DNA from: Oscillospiraceae bacterium
Lineage (GTDB): Bacteria > Bacillota > Clostridia > Oscillospirales > Oscillospiraceae
NCBI GenBank assembly: GCA_031260605.1
Contig: JAISLF010000091.1
Span: forward strand, 1-54,769
Length of the DNA: 54,769 nt
Direction: 5' to 3'
Below are positions 40,546-49,928 of the stretch, piece after piece. Position numbers and translations under genes: made by a program. The stretch's first letter is position 1. Each line of letters begins with the position of its first letter. A model generated the notes under the pieces. It saw nothing but the letters and a program-made list of their open reading frames with translations. It was not told the DNA's origin and made no database searches.

Positions 40546-42828
40546 CTACAACCTGTTTCTCTGGATTTTGCCGGAGGTGGTTTTCGGCAATTCCTCGCTG
40601 AAAACCACAATGCGCGGGTATTTATACGGCGCGGTGCGCGACTTTACATATTCCTGAATCTCTTTTTTCAGCTCGTCAGACGGCTCTTTTCCCGTCAGAA
40701 CAACCGTCGCCTTGACGATCTGACCGCGTATCTCGTCCGGCGCGGGCGAAACGCCGCACTCAAGCACATACGGCAGCTCCATAATAACGCTTTCGATCTC
40801 GAACGGCCCTATGCGGTAGCCCGAGGACTTTATCAGGTCGTCGGTACGCCCGACGTACCAGTAGTAGCCCTCCTCGTCGCGCCAGGCTGTGTCTCCCGTG
40901 TGGTAAACGCCGTTTGCCCACACCTTTTTGGTGTTTTCCTCGTCGCGGTAATACTCAACCATAAGTCCCGGCGTTGCACCCGGCGTTGTGCGGATTACAA
41001 TCTCCCCGACCTCGCCTGTAGGCAGCGAGTTTCCGTCGGAATCCACAATGTCGCAGTCGTACAGCGGCACGGGCTTTCCCATAGAACCGGGCTTTGGCGT
41101 CATACCGGATACATTTGCGAGAATAACCGAGCTTTCGGACTGACCGAAGCCCTCCATTATCTCAAGACCCGTCGCGTCGCGGAAGCGGTAGAACACCTCG
41201 GGGTTCAACGCCTCACCCGCTATTGTCGCATTCTTTATGGACGAAAAGTCGTATTTTGACAAATCCTCGCGTATGAAAAAGCGGTACATCGTGGGCGGCG
41301 CGCACAGCGTAGTCAGCTTGTATTTCGCAATCATCGGCAGTATATCTGCCGCGTCAAACCGCACAAAGTCGTACACAAACAGCGGCGCCTCGCACAGCCA
41401 CTGACCGTACAGCTTGCCCCAAAGCGCCTTTGCCCAGCCTGTGTCGGAAATGGTGAGGTGCAGTCCGTCCGGGTCAACGCAGTGCCAGTATTTCGCGGTG
41501 ATGAAGTGGCCGAGCGGGTGCTTGTAGTTGTGCGCCGCGATTTTCGGGTAGCCTGTCGTGCCGCTTGTAAAGAACATCAGCATCAGGTCGTCCCCGCCGG
41601 GGCAGTCCAGCGGGCGCGGGTACACGGAGCGAAAGCGCGGCAGATCCTCATTGAAGTTGTGCCAGCCCTCGCGCGGCTTGCCGACAATTATCTTGACCGC
41701 AACCTCAGGGCACTGCGCAATTGCCTTGTCCGCCTCGTCAGGCGCGTTTGAATGGTCGTCCGTCGCTACAATCGCGGTTATTCCAGCCGCGCCGAAACGG
41801 TATACATAATCTTTTTCAAGAAGCTGGTCGGAGGCGGGAATAACAATCGCGCCTATTTTATGCAGCGCGAGTATTGCAATCCAGAACTGATAGTTGCGCT
41901 TGAGCACAAGCATTACTTTATCTCCGCGCTTTATCCCGAGCGACTCAAAGTAATTTGCCGCGCGGGCGGACATTTTTGAAAAGTCCTCAAACGTAATCCT
42001 GCGCTCCGTTTTGTCTGACGAGATGTGCAGCATTGCGAGCTTTTGCGGCTCTTTTGCGGCAATCGCGTCCACAACGTCGTACGCGAAGTTGAACTTCTCA
42101 ATGTTTTTGAACGAAATCGACTTGACGACGCCGTCGTCGTCCGTTGTCGTGTCGATAAACTTCTTGTATACGCGGTCCTTCCCCGTATGCACCGCCGCGT
42201 TTATTTTCTTTACGGTATCCTGCGCGCGTCCGTCAAGAGCCTGCTGCGCGGGGTCAACTACAATCGCGTAAAACGCGCAGTCCGTGCCGTCCGTCGCAAT
42301 CATTCCATGGGGCGTCGCGCTGTCGTAATACGCGACGTCGCCTTGGTGCAGCGTCTCGATATGGTCGCCGATTCGCAGCTTCAGCGTGCCGGAGAGCACA
42401 ATGTCAATCTCCTGCCCCGGGTGAGTCGTGACTTCAATTTCACGGTCCTGCAAAATCGGGTCGTAGATCGCGGTGACGTAGAGCGGCTCCGTCGTGCGGC
42501 CGACAAACGAGTGCGCCAGCGCGTAGTACACCATATTGTGCGCGCGGTCAATCCGCTGTCCCTCGCCGCTTCTTGTGATAACGTAGCTTGTAAGGCGCGG
42601 AGCCGCGCCCTCGATAAGGTCAGTTACATCTACGCCGAAAATCGTCGCGCACTTGTACAAAAGCGCGAAGGTAATATCCGCCTCGCCGTCCTCGCAAGCG
42701 GAATAGGCGGATTCGGAAATTTCGAGACGCTCCGCCATTTCCTGCCGGGAGATACCCTTAATCTCGCGCAGGTCCTTAATGCGAAGCGCAATTTCCTGCA
42801 ATTTTTCGTCGAATTGAAGCTTTTCCAT
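40546..42828 (-). CDS. XRE HTH - cupin - AMP-dependent acyl-CoA synthetase fusion
   Basis: HTH LREIKGISRQEMAERLEISESAYSACEDG; cupin HPGQEIDIVLSGTLKLRIGDHIETLHQGDVAYYDSATPHG; AMP-ligase MLMFFTSGTTGYPKIAAH, GRTDDLIKSSGYRIGPFEIE. Confidence 0.9.
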   Translation of the reverse strand: MEKLQFDEKLQEIALRIKDLREIKGISRQEMAERLEISESAYSACEDGEADITFALLYKCATIFGVDVTDLIEGAAPRLTSYVITRSGEGQRIDRAHNMVYYALAHSFVGRTTEPLYVTAIYDPILQDREIEVTTHPGQEIDIVLSGTLKLRIGDHIETLHQGDVAYYDSATPHGMIATDGTDCAFYAIVVDPAQQALDGRAQDTVKKINAAVHTGKDRVYKKFIDTTTDDDGVVKSISFKNIEKFNFAYDVVDAIAAKEPQKLAMLHISSDKTERRITFEDFSKMSARAANYFESLGIKRGDKVMLVLKRNYQFWIAILALHKIGAIVIPASDQLLEKDYVYRFGAAGITAIVATDDHSNAPDEADKAIAQCPEVAVKIIVGKPREGWHNFNEDLPRFRSVYPRPLDCPGGDDLMLMFFTSGTTGYPKIAAHNYKHPLGHFITAKYWHCVDPDGLHLTISDTGWAKALWGKLYGQWLCEAPLFVYDFVRFDAADILPMIAKYKLTTLCAPPTMYRFFIREDLSKYDFSSIKNATIAGEALNPEVFYRFRDATGLEIMEGFGQSESSVILANVSGMTPKPGSMGKPVPLYDCDIVDSDGNSLPTGEVGEIVIRTTPGATPGLMVEYYRDEENTKKVWANGVYHTGDTAWRDEEGYYWYVGRTDDLIKSSGYRIGPFEIESVIMELPYVLECGVSPAPDEIRGQIVKATVVLTGKEPSDELKKEIQEYVKSRTAPYKYPRIVVFSEELPKTTSGKIQRNRL

Positions 42829-42887
42829 ATGTATAACTGACTTCCCTTTGCATTGATTGATGACTTTGTGTAAAAAGCAATAGAATT

Positions 42888-42915
42888 ATTATACAGGATT
42901 TTACGGGATTTGCAA
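42888..42915 (-). promoter_or_regulatory. Promoter TTGCAA-N16-TATAAT for the HTH-cupin-ligase gene
   Basis: read on the minus strand. Confidence 0.65.
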
Positions 42916-42987
42916 GTGGTTTTTTCAGCGGGGCGGCGGCGTTTGCCCATTTTATTCGCAGAGATTGCGAATAACTGCGGATATTTC

Positions 42988-43016
42988 TTGACACTGCGCG
43001 GAATACGTGCTAAAAT
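42988..43016 (+). promoter_or_regulatory. Promoter TTGACA-N17-TAAAAT for the SLH protein
   Basis: ttgaca 42988-42993, taaaat 43011-43016. Confidence 0.75.
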
Positions 43017-43051
43017 GCAGGTAATATTGAAATGCTGTTGGAGGGACGACG

Positions 43052-44896
43052 ATGAATATTAAGACTGCTTACAGAAAGATAACAGCGGCGCTTCTGGCGC
43101 TTGCAATGGCGTTTGCTATCGTGCCGGCGGCGATTGCAACATACCCCGGCGACTTCACCTATACTATTACAGACGGAAAAGCCACAGTCACAGGCTACAC
43201 CGGCACGGACACGGACATAGAAATTCCGGCAACCCTCGGCGGTGCGCCCGTGACCGAAATCGGCGATAGTGCGTTTGAGCAATACAATGCGCTGGAAAGC
43301 ATAATTATTCCTGACGGAGTGACGAGCATAGGCGCAAGCGCGTTTGAAGTATGCACCTCACTAAAAAGCATAATAATTCCCGACAGCGTGTCAAGCATTG
43401 GCACAAGAGCATTCGAATGGAGTTCCTCGCTGACAAGCATAAAAATTCCGAGCAGCTTGACGGCAATTAGCAGCAGATTATTTAATTTTTGCTCATCACT
43501 GGAAAGTGTGATAATTCCCGAGGGTGTAAAGACGATAGGAGTGGGTTCGTTTGCTAACTGCTCGTCACTTAAAAGTGTGGTAATCCCAGATGGCTTGACA
43601 AGCATTGACGAAATAGCATTTATCAATTGTTCACCACTGGAAAGTATAAAAATTCCGAACAGTGTAACAAGTATTGGTATGGATGCGTTTAGCTACTGCC
43701 AAGTGCTGACAATTTATGTAGAAGCCGCAGCACCATACGCAGGGTGGAACGATAGATGGAACTACATCAGCCGCCCTGTTGTCTATAGCGCAAAATTCGT
43801 CACGTTCGCAGACTATGACGGCACAATCCTGAAGCAGCAGGGCGTTGCAAACGGCGGCGCTGCAACCGCGCCGGACGTGCCGCCGCGCGAGGGCTACAAC
43901 TTTACGGGCTGGGACACGGAGTTTGACAACGTAACAAGCCATCTGATGGTAACGGCACTGTATGAGCAAATCACCTACACCGTGAAATTTGTCGATTACG
44001 ACGGCACTATTTTGAAGCAGCAGACTGTTATCCACAGCGGAGCCGCAACCGCGCCGGACGTGCCGCCGCGCGAGGGGTACAACTTTACGGGCTGGGACGC
44101 GGGGTTTGATAACGTGACGAGTCACCTGACGGTTACGGCGCAATACGAGCAAAATACATTCACTGTCACATTCGTCGATTACGACGGTGCAACCCTGAAA
44201 CAGCAGAGCGTTCTGCCAGGCGGCGCGGCAACAGCGCCGGATGTGCCGACACGCGCGGGGTACACCTTCACAGGGTGGGACAAATCGTTTGACAGCGTGA
44301 CGGAAAACCTGACAGTAACGGCACAGTATGCCGCAACACCGCCCCCGGCGTGGCCGTTCGTTGACGTTACCACCGCCGACTGGTTCTACAATGCTGTATC
44401 CTACGCCTATTATAACAAACTCTACGCTGGAATTGACGACACGCACTTTAACCCGCACGGCACAATGACGCGCGGAATGCTTGTGACTGTGATGTACCAA
44501 TTCGCGGGGAAACCGCAAACCACCGCCGCAAATCCGTTTTCTGACGTACCGGAAGAGGCGTGGTACGCAAAGGCAGTCGTCTGGGCGGCGGATAACAAGG
44601 TAGTCAGCGGAATCGGCGGCGGACAGTTCGCGCCGGACAAAAACATTACGCGCGAGGAGGTTGCGGCGATACTGTATCGCTTCGCTAAGGACTACGAAAA
44701 GCTTGATATGAGCAAGACAAAGGCGCTGAGCTTCGCGGACAATGAGCAAATTTCAGACTTTGCGAAAATACCGGTCAGCTGGTGCGTCGCAAACGGCATA
44801 ATCACCGGCAAAAACGGCAATATGTTTGACCCGCAGGGCAACGCAACACGCGCAGAGGTCGCCACGATGGTGCACAAATTCGCCGGAGTGTCGTGA
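43052..44896 (+). CDS. Secreted surface protein: BspA-type LRRs, three InlB-type repeats, three SLH domains
   Basis: Signal peptide; SIIIPDGVTSIGASAFEVC repeats; YDGTILKQQ..APDVPPREGYNFTGWD x3; SLH FVDVTTADWFYNAVSYAYYNKL. Confidence 0.92.
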   Translation: MNIKTAYRKITAALLALAMAFAIVPAAIATYPGDFTYTITDGKATVTGYTGTDTDIEIPATLGGAPVTEIGDSAFEQYNALESIIIPDGVTSIGASAFEVCTSLKSIIIPDSVSSIGTRAFEWSSSLTSIKIPSSLTAISSRLFNFCSSLESVIIPEGVKTIGVGSFANCSSLKSVVIPDGLTSIDEIAFINCSPLESIKIPNSVTSIGMDAFSYCQVLTIYVEAAAPYAGWNDRWNYISRPVVYSAKFVTFADYDGTILKQQGVANGGAATAPDVPPREGYNFTGWDTEFDNVTSHLMVTALYEQITYTVKFVDYDGTILKQQTVIHSGAATAPDVPPREGYNFTGWDAGFDNVTSHLTVTAQYEQNTFTVTFVDYDGATLKQQSVLPGGAATAPDVPTRAGYTFTGWDKSFDSVTENLTVTAQYAATPPPAWPFVDVTTADWFYNAVSYAYYNKLYAGIDDTHFNPHGTMTRGMLVTVMYQFAGKPQTTAANPFSDVPEEAWYAKAVVWAADNKVVSGIGGGQFAPDKNITREEVAAILYRFAKDYEKLDMSKTKALSFADNEQISDFAKIPVSWCVANGIITGKNGNMFDPQGNATRAEVATMVHKFAGVS

Positions 44897-44921
44897 CAGT
44901 GCATTGAATGAATAAAAACGC

Positions 44922-44955
44922 AAGCCCCTGTGGTAGAAATTCCGCAGGGGCTTGT
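44922..44955 (+). terminator. Intrinsic terminator of SLH protein gene
   Basis: aagcccctgtggtagaaattccgcaggggctt. Confidence 0.7.
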
Positions 44956-45032
44956 GTTTTGCCGCATAAACACACATCTTGAAATTTGCGCAAACAAGGC
45001 GTATAATCTGTACAACGCAAAGGAGATTAACT

Positions 45033-45578
45033 ATGACTACACCGCCGCGCCGAATAAACGCCGATATTGTATACGAAAGTCTGCTGCCGTGGCTTCGTGA
45101 GGTGCAGAACTTACCGCGCCGAATTCCAATGCTCGGGCGCGAGTTTGAGGTGACGCACACCGGAGTTGAGCTGCTGTCCGGGCGGCCTATGCACATAAAC
45201 GCAAAGAGCGTGCTGATTTGGTACGTAAAAACAGACTGCCGCGCGGCTCCTGCCGGGACATTTACGCCGCTTACCGGCTTTTCACACGGCATTTTCTCGT
45301 CGAACAACAGCGGTATGCAGAACCAAAGCGTCCGCATATCCCGCGCCGAGTTTGAGCAGACCGCAGCGGCGCTCGGCGGCACGATTATCGACGCAAAACC
45401 CGGCACCGCGCGCGCCTTTATCCCGGCGCTGCCAAATGTGCCGGTTCTGCTGACATATACCGAGGGCGATGAGGAGTTTCCCGCCGCAATTGATATGAAG
45501 TTTACTGGGAACGCAACGGAGTTTTTGCCTTTCGAGACGCTGGCCGTGTTTGGAGGGCTGGTTAGAGGGGAGTTTTAG
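45033..45578 (+). CDS. DUF3786-like protein
   Basis: ORF; start MTTPPRRINADIVYESLLPWL with aaaggag upstream and TTGAAA-N17-TATAAT promoter; family call from overall pattern. Confidence 0.6.
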   Translation: MTTPPRRINADIVYESLLPWLREVQNLPRRIPMLGREFEVTHTGVELLSGRPMHINAKSVLIWYVKTDCRAAPAGTFTPLTGFSHGIFSSNNSGMQNQSVRISRAEFEQTAAALGGTIIDAKPGTARAFIPALPNVPVLLTYTEGDEEFPAAIDMKFTGNATEFLPFETLAVFGGLVRGEF

Positions 45579-45639
45579 CCGGGGCAGGAGGTAACCTGCG
45601 GCGGCGGGGCTTTGTTTTGATGGCGACTGAAGTGTTTTG

Positions 45640-46730
45640 GCGGACGGTTTTTTGGATTTAAGAACTGGTGGTTGGTTCTGCTTAATGCTTGTTCACCAGA
45701 AGCGCTGGTGGCAGCGCAAACGTGCCGCTACGCGTGGCGGCGGTTACTTTTTTCCGCTTCGCCGGAAAAAAGTAACCAAAAAAGGGGCGACTTCTTTAGA
45801 AGAAGCAATCTTTTTTTTATGCCGGGCGTGATTGTGCGGCAATATAGTCCCTGCCCGCCCCGCGACAGGTGCGGAGAAGCATCCGAACGCCAGCGCACCG
45901 CCGCACGCAGGGGCGAAGCCGGGCGCGGGGCTAAAGACTCGGGTAAGGCTGTAAGCCGCCGCGAACTGCGGTGGGGGTGGTAACCGGAAGGACTATGCTG
46001 CTACGATTGCTGACGCACATTGTGCGGCATACAGTACGTGTCCCGACGCGGCGGCTGTTGTGGTTACAGCGGGTGCAAACTTACGGTTCAAGGCAATGCC
46101 CCGCTACCACGACAATCTCCGTAGGGGACGGCGTCTTCGACGTCCCTTGTTTGGTTTGTCGCAGACATTTGCGTCAAACAACTGCGCCCTGCTGTGTGGG
46201 TGCGTTGGGTGCGTCCGTCTTTCTTCGCGCGTTGCGCGTCGTGACACGCGGGGTTGGGACTGCCGCAACAGCGTAGAGAACACTCGAACCTACGCCAAAA
46301 CACTCTGGAGGACACCGCGGAACGCGGTGTCCAGTCCGCACACCTTGTGGCAAACGGGACGCACTTACTTGCCGCACAATACAGCGCAGGCGCGGTGCGG
46401 CAAACCACCGTCAAGTCTGTTTGGCACCCGACGGCAGTTCGCGACAACTTACAGCCTTACACGAGTCACCAACGCCGCGACAGGCTTCGCCCCTGTGTGC
46501 GACGGTGCGTAGGCGTTCGGACGGTACACTGCAATACGTCGCGGGGACAGGCATAAGCCTCCGTCCCACCACGGCAGTTCCCGTATAAAAAAAAGATTGC
46601 TTCTTCTAAAGAAGTCGCCCCTTTTTGGTTACTTTTTCCGGCGAAGCGGAAAAAGTAACCGCCCGCCGCGCAGGCGCTTTGCAGAGCGGCGAGGCGAAGC
46701 TTCGCCGCAATTACAAACATAGCAACCTGC
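45640..46730. repeat. Composite palindromic repeat element B
   Basis: ggttacttttttccgcttcgccggaaaaaagtaacc...gaagaagcaatc at left, inverted copy at 46584-46670; body halves complementary; shares body with element A. Confidence 0.8.
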
Positions 46731-47130
46731 GCCGCAGGTCTACGGTTGCAAACGAGTAAAAGCAAAACAAAACGGCGAAGCAAACCCCGGGCGGCAGGTT
46801 GCCGCCCCTACGTCCGACAAAACACCGGGCGGCATCCGCAACAAGGGACGATGAGGGCATCGTCCCCTACAGAAGCGAAGCCCTTAACAAGTAACCGCCC
46901 GCCGCGCAGGCGCTTTGCAGCGCACCGCGGCGAAGCTTCGCCGCAATTTCAAACAACGCACCCTGCGCCGCAGGTAACACGCTTGCACCCGAGTAAAAGC
47001 AACATAAAGTGGCGAAGCAACCCCCGGGCGACCGGGACGGTTGCCCCTACACCCGCCCAAAAGCACCGTAAAAAAGGGACGCTGTGAACAGCGTCCCTTA
47101 CAAAAATCAAACCCCTGAAAAAACCGCCCC
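46653..47130. repeat. Hairpin-module unit copies 2 and 3 in tandem (about 236-bp period)
   Basis: aagtaaccgcccgccgcgcaggcgctttgcag at 46653 and 46889; each followed by the same ordered hairpin modules. Confidence 0.8.
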
Positions 47131-47141
47131 TGCAATTTCCT

Positions 47142-47585
47142 TTACTTCTCCAAAATCCCCTTGAGCGTCAGCACCGCCTCGCGGTATCCCTCGAATCCAA
47201 GCCCCGCGACCGTCCTCACACACGCAAGCCCAGCGTAGGACACTTGCCGGAACGCTTCCCGCTCCGATACCTGCGACAGGTGCACCTCAACCGCCGGAAG
47301 TGCCACCGCCTTCAGCGCGTCGAGAATCGCGACGGAGGTGTGCGTGTACGCCGCCGGATTTATGACGATTCCGTCGAACACACCGAGCGCCTCTTGGATT
47401 TTCGTCACAATATCGCCCTCGTGGTTGGACTGGTACAGCTCTGCCTCCACACCCTGCTCCGCGCACGCGCCGCGAATGTATTCGCACAGGTCTGCATAGG
47501 TCTTTTTGCCGTAAATGTCAGGCTCGCGCACGCCGAGCATATTGAGATTCGGCCCGTTGATGACCAGCAGCTTAATTGTTTTCAT
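47142..47585 (-). CDS. aroQ: Type II 3-dehydroquinate dehydratase
   Basis: LLVINGPNLNMLGVREPDIYG, YQSNHEGDIVTKIQEA, NPAAYTHTSVAILDAL. Confidence 0.95.
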   Translation of the reverse strand: MKTIKLLVINGPNLNMLGVREPDIYGKKTYADLCEYIRGACAEQGVEAELYQSNHEGDIVTKIQEALGVFDGIVINPAAYTHTSVAILDALKAVALPAVEVHLSQVSEREAFRQVSYAGLACVRTVAGLGFEGYREAVLTLKGILEK

Positions 47586-48801
47586 TGAACAGCCTCCAAA
47601 TTTCCCGCGCCGAGTCCTCGGCATTTATGTTTTGAACCGCCGCATCGCTTGCGCGCTCGTAATACGCGCCGCGTTCTGCCAGCATTTTGTCCAGAGCGAC
47701 CGCGTCTGACGACAGCGGACGTCCGTTTGTCGCGAGCTGCGAGGTTTTCCGCGTCAGCCAGACGACAAAGCCATTCCGGCGCATTGCGTCAATATTCTCG
47801 CGGCGCAGAACAGCTCCGCCGCCTGTCGAGACGACAAGTCCGTTTTGCAAAAGGCGCTTTTCTGTTACCTCCGCCTCAATATCCCGAAACACCTTTTCGC
47901 CTTGCTTTGCGAAAATTTCGGGGATTGCCGTCCCGGCTGCTTTGACGACCTCGTCGTCCGTATCGAAAAACGCGCGGCCTGAAATGTCCGATATAAGCCG
48001 TCCTACGGTTGACTTGCCGCTCCCCGGCATTCCGACGAGGACTATGTTTTTCAGTGATCGCGTGAGTTCAGCCAAAACCTGCTCGATTTTGCCGTCCGGC
48101 AGCTTGCCGTCCGTGAAAAGCTCTCCCGCATATGCCGCTTGCGCAACGAGCATCGGCAGTCCGCTCGTGTGCGGAACCGCAAGCTCCTCCGCTTGCAGTG
48201 TCAGCGCCGTTTTCAGCGGATTGTACACGACATCCGCAACGCCCGCCAGCTTCGGAAAGTCCGCGAGGTCAATAAGCCGGTCACGGCAGTTGGGGTGCGT
48301 CCCAACAGGTGTTGTGTTGACGATAATCTGCGCGTCACTATGGCGGCTTAGGTTCCCGTAATTGTCCTCTCCGCTGCGCGAGATGTTCACAAGCTCACCC
48401 GCGCCGAGCGAGGAAAGCGCCGCTCTTGCAGTCTTGGACGTTGCGCCGCTGCCGAGTATCAGCGTTTTTTTGCCCGCAGGGTCAATCCCCGCGCGGCGCA
48501 GCATATACAAAAAACCTGCGAAGTCGGTGTTATGCCCGGAAAGCGTGCCGTCTTTTTCGCGCACGACCGTGTTGACGCAACCGATTTTCTCCGCTTCGAG
48601 TGACACGCTGTCGAGAAACCGCAGAACTCTCGTTTTGTACGGATTTGTGACGTTCAGCCCCGCAAAATCTCGGGACGAAAGCAAACTGTCAAAGCCTGCC
48701 TCGTCAAGGCTACGCATTTCGTACTCATACCCGAACAGCGCCTCGTGAATTCGCTTTGAGTGGCTGTAGGAAAGATTGCCGCCTACTAATCCGAAACGCA
48801 T
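47572..48801 (-). CDS. Fused shikimate dehydrogenase - shikimate kinase
   Basis: AroE: GGNLSYSHSKRIHEALF, LNVTNPYKTRVL, NTDFAGFLYML; AroK: VLVGMPGSGKSTVGRLIS, FFDTDDEV, STGGGAVLRREN; start MRFGLVGG at 48801. Confidence 0.93.
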   Translation of the reverse strand: MRFGLVGGNLSYSHSKRIHEALFGYEYEMRSLDEAGFDSLLSSRDFAGLNVTNPYKTRVLRFLDSVSLEAEKIGCVNTVVREKDGTLSGHNTDFAGFLYMLRRAGIDPAGKKTLILGSGATSKTARAALSSLGAGELVNISRSGEDNYGNLSRHSDAQIIVNTTPVGTHPNCRDRLIDLADFPKLAGVADVVYNPLKTALTLQAEELAVPHTSGLPMLVAQAAYAGELFTDGKLPDGKIEQVLAELTRSLKNIVLVGMPGSGKSTVGRLISDISGRAFFDTDDEVVKAAGTAIPEIFAKQGEKVFRDIEAEVTEKRLLQNGLVVSTGGGAVLRRENIDAMRRNGFVVWLTRKTSQLATNGRPLSSDAVALDKMLAERGAYYERASDAAVQNINAEDSAREIWRLFNENN

Positions 48802-49928
48802 TCGGCGTATCCTCCCAGTATTCTGAACCGCGTCGCGTTCTGCGCAATCTGGCTCAGCATTCGTATTGTCGCGTCCTCGCGAATAGGCGCGTCTATTGTC
48901 AGAATAAAGCGGTACTGAAAGTCCGTTCCCGGCTCCGGCATACTCTCGATTTTGGACACATTGAAGCCGAACGCCGCGATTTTGTCGAGACACACGGCAA
49001 GGCTGCCGTTTTCGTGCGGCAGACTCAAAAGAACCGTCACCCTGTCCGGCGACTCCGGTATCTGCATTTCGCGCGACAGGCACAGGAAGCGCGTGTAGTT
49101 GCCCTTTTCGTTCTGAATGTCGCGTTTTAGCACAGTCAGACCGTAAATTTCGCCGCAAAGCTCGGAGCCTATTGCCGCAAGCGCGGTGTCCGCCTTTTCC
49201 GCGACCTCGCGCGCCGCAAAGGCTGTGTTTCCGCGCTCGGATTCCTTTAGCTTTTGCTTTTTTATGAAGTCCGCGCACTGTCCGAGTGCCTGCGGGTGCG
49301 AAATTACCGTCTTAATGTCGCCGAACAGCGTTCCCGGCACCGTCAGCAGACACTGGCTGACCTTGAGCTTAACGCTGCGCACAATATAGGCGTTTCTCGC
49401 CGCAAGCAGGCTGTACACCTCACTGATCGAGCCGAAAATCGAGTTCTCGCACGGCACGAGTCCGTAGCGGCAAAGCCCGTTTTCAACGGCCGAAAACACC
49501 GCCGAGAAGCTGTCAAAAAACAGCAGGTTTGAGGCGTTCAGCGTTTTTTGCGCGCACAGGTGCGAAAACGCGCCCTCCACGCCCTGAACCGCAACGGCAT
49601 AGTCCGCCGTAAAGTCCGGCGGGCTTGCAAAAGCGGGTTCTAACAGCGAACGCAGCTCACTGTCGCTTTTCAGCAGCTCCGCCTGATAGTCCTTGGACAG
49701 CGACATTATATAGGTGTAAATCTGCCGCGCATAAGGCGCAAGCTCCGCCTTGACGGCGCTCTGCACGCGCTCAAGCACCGCATTTTCGCGCGCCGTGTCT
49801 GTTATCGCAAGTCCGGACAGCTCCTTTTCCCGCGCAACCTCCGCCGAAACCTCCATACGCCGCTCAAAAAGCGCCGCAAGCTCCTTGTCGATTCTGTTGA
49901 TTTCCTCGCGCTGTGCGTCCAAACTCAT
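48786..49928 (-). CDS. pheA: Bifunctional chorismate mutase / prephenate dehydratase
   Basis: IDKELAALFERRMEVSAEVAREK; VQGVEGAFSHLCA, GLVPCENSIFGS, NYTRFLCLS. Confidence 0.93.
   Translation of the reverse strand: MSLDAQREEINRIDKELAALFERRMEVSAEVAREKELSGLAITDTARENAVLERVQSAVKAELAPYARQIYTYIMSLSKDYQAELLKSDSELRSLLEPAFASPPDFTADYAVAVQGVEGAFSHLCAQKTLNASNLLFFDSFSAVFSAVENGLCRYGLVPCENSIFGSISEVYSLLAARNAYIVRSVKLKVSQCLLTVPGTLFGDIKTVISHPQALGQCADFIKKQKLKESERGNTAFAAREVAEKADTALAAIGSELCGEIYGLTVLKRDIQNEKGNYTRFLCLSREMQIPESPDRVTVLLSLPHENGSLAVCLDKIAAFGFNVSKIESMPEPGTDFQYRFILTIDAPIREDATIRMLSQIAQNATRFRILGGYAECVSD

Noticed and set aside
46060-46512. 150-aa and overlapping ORFs within element B (also 36555-37237 and 37386-37882 ORFs in element A)
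   Set aside because: Located inside palindromic repeats, with overlapping frames on both strands, Arg/Cys-rich low-complexity composition and no motif or RBS support; treated as spurious
36493-47130. Short direct repeats reminiscent of a CRISPR array
   Set aside because: Repeats are palindromic modules with irregular spacing and no uniform unique spacers; no cas genes in the window
48801-49278. N-terminal extension of the AroE-AroK ORF (track start 49278)
   Set aside because: The extension is an out-of-frame reading of pheA; MRFGLVGG at 48801 is the natural start
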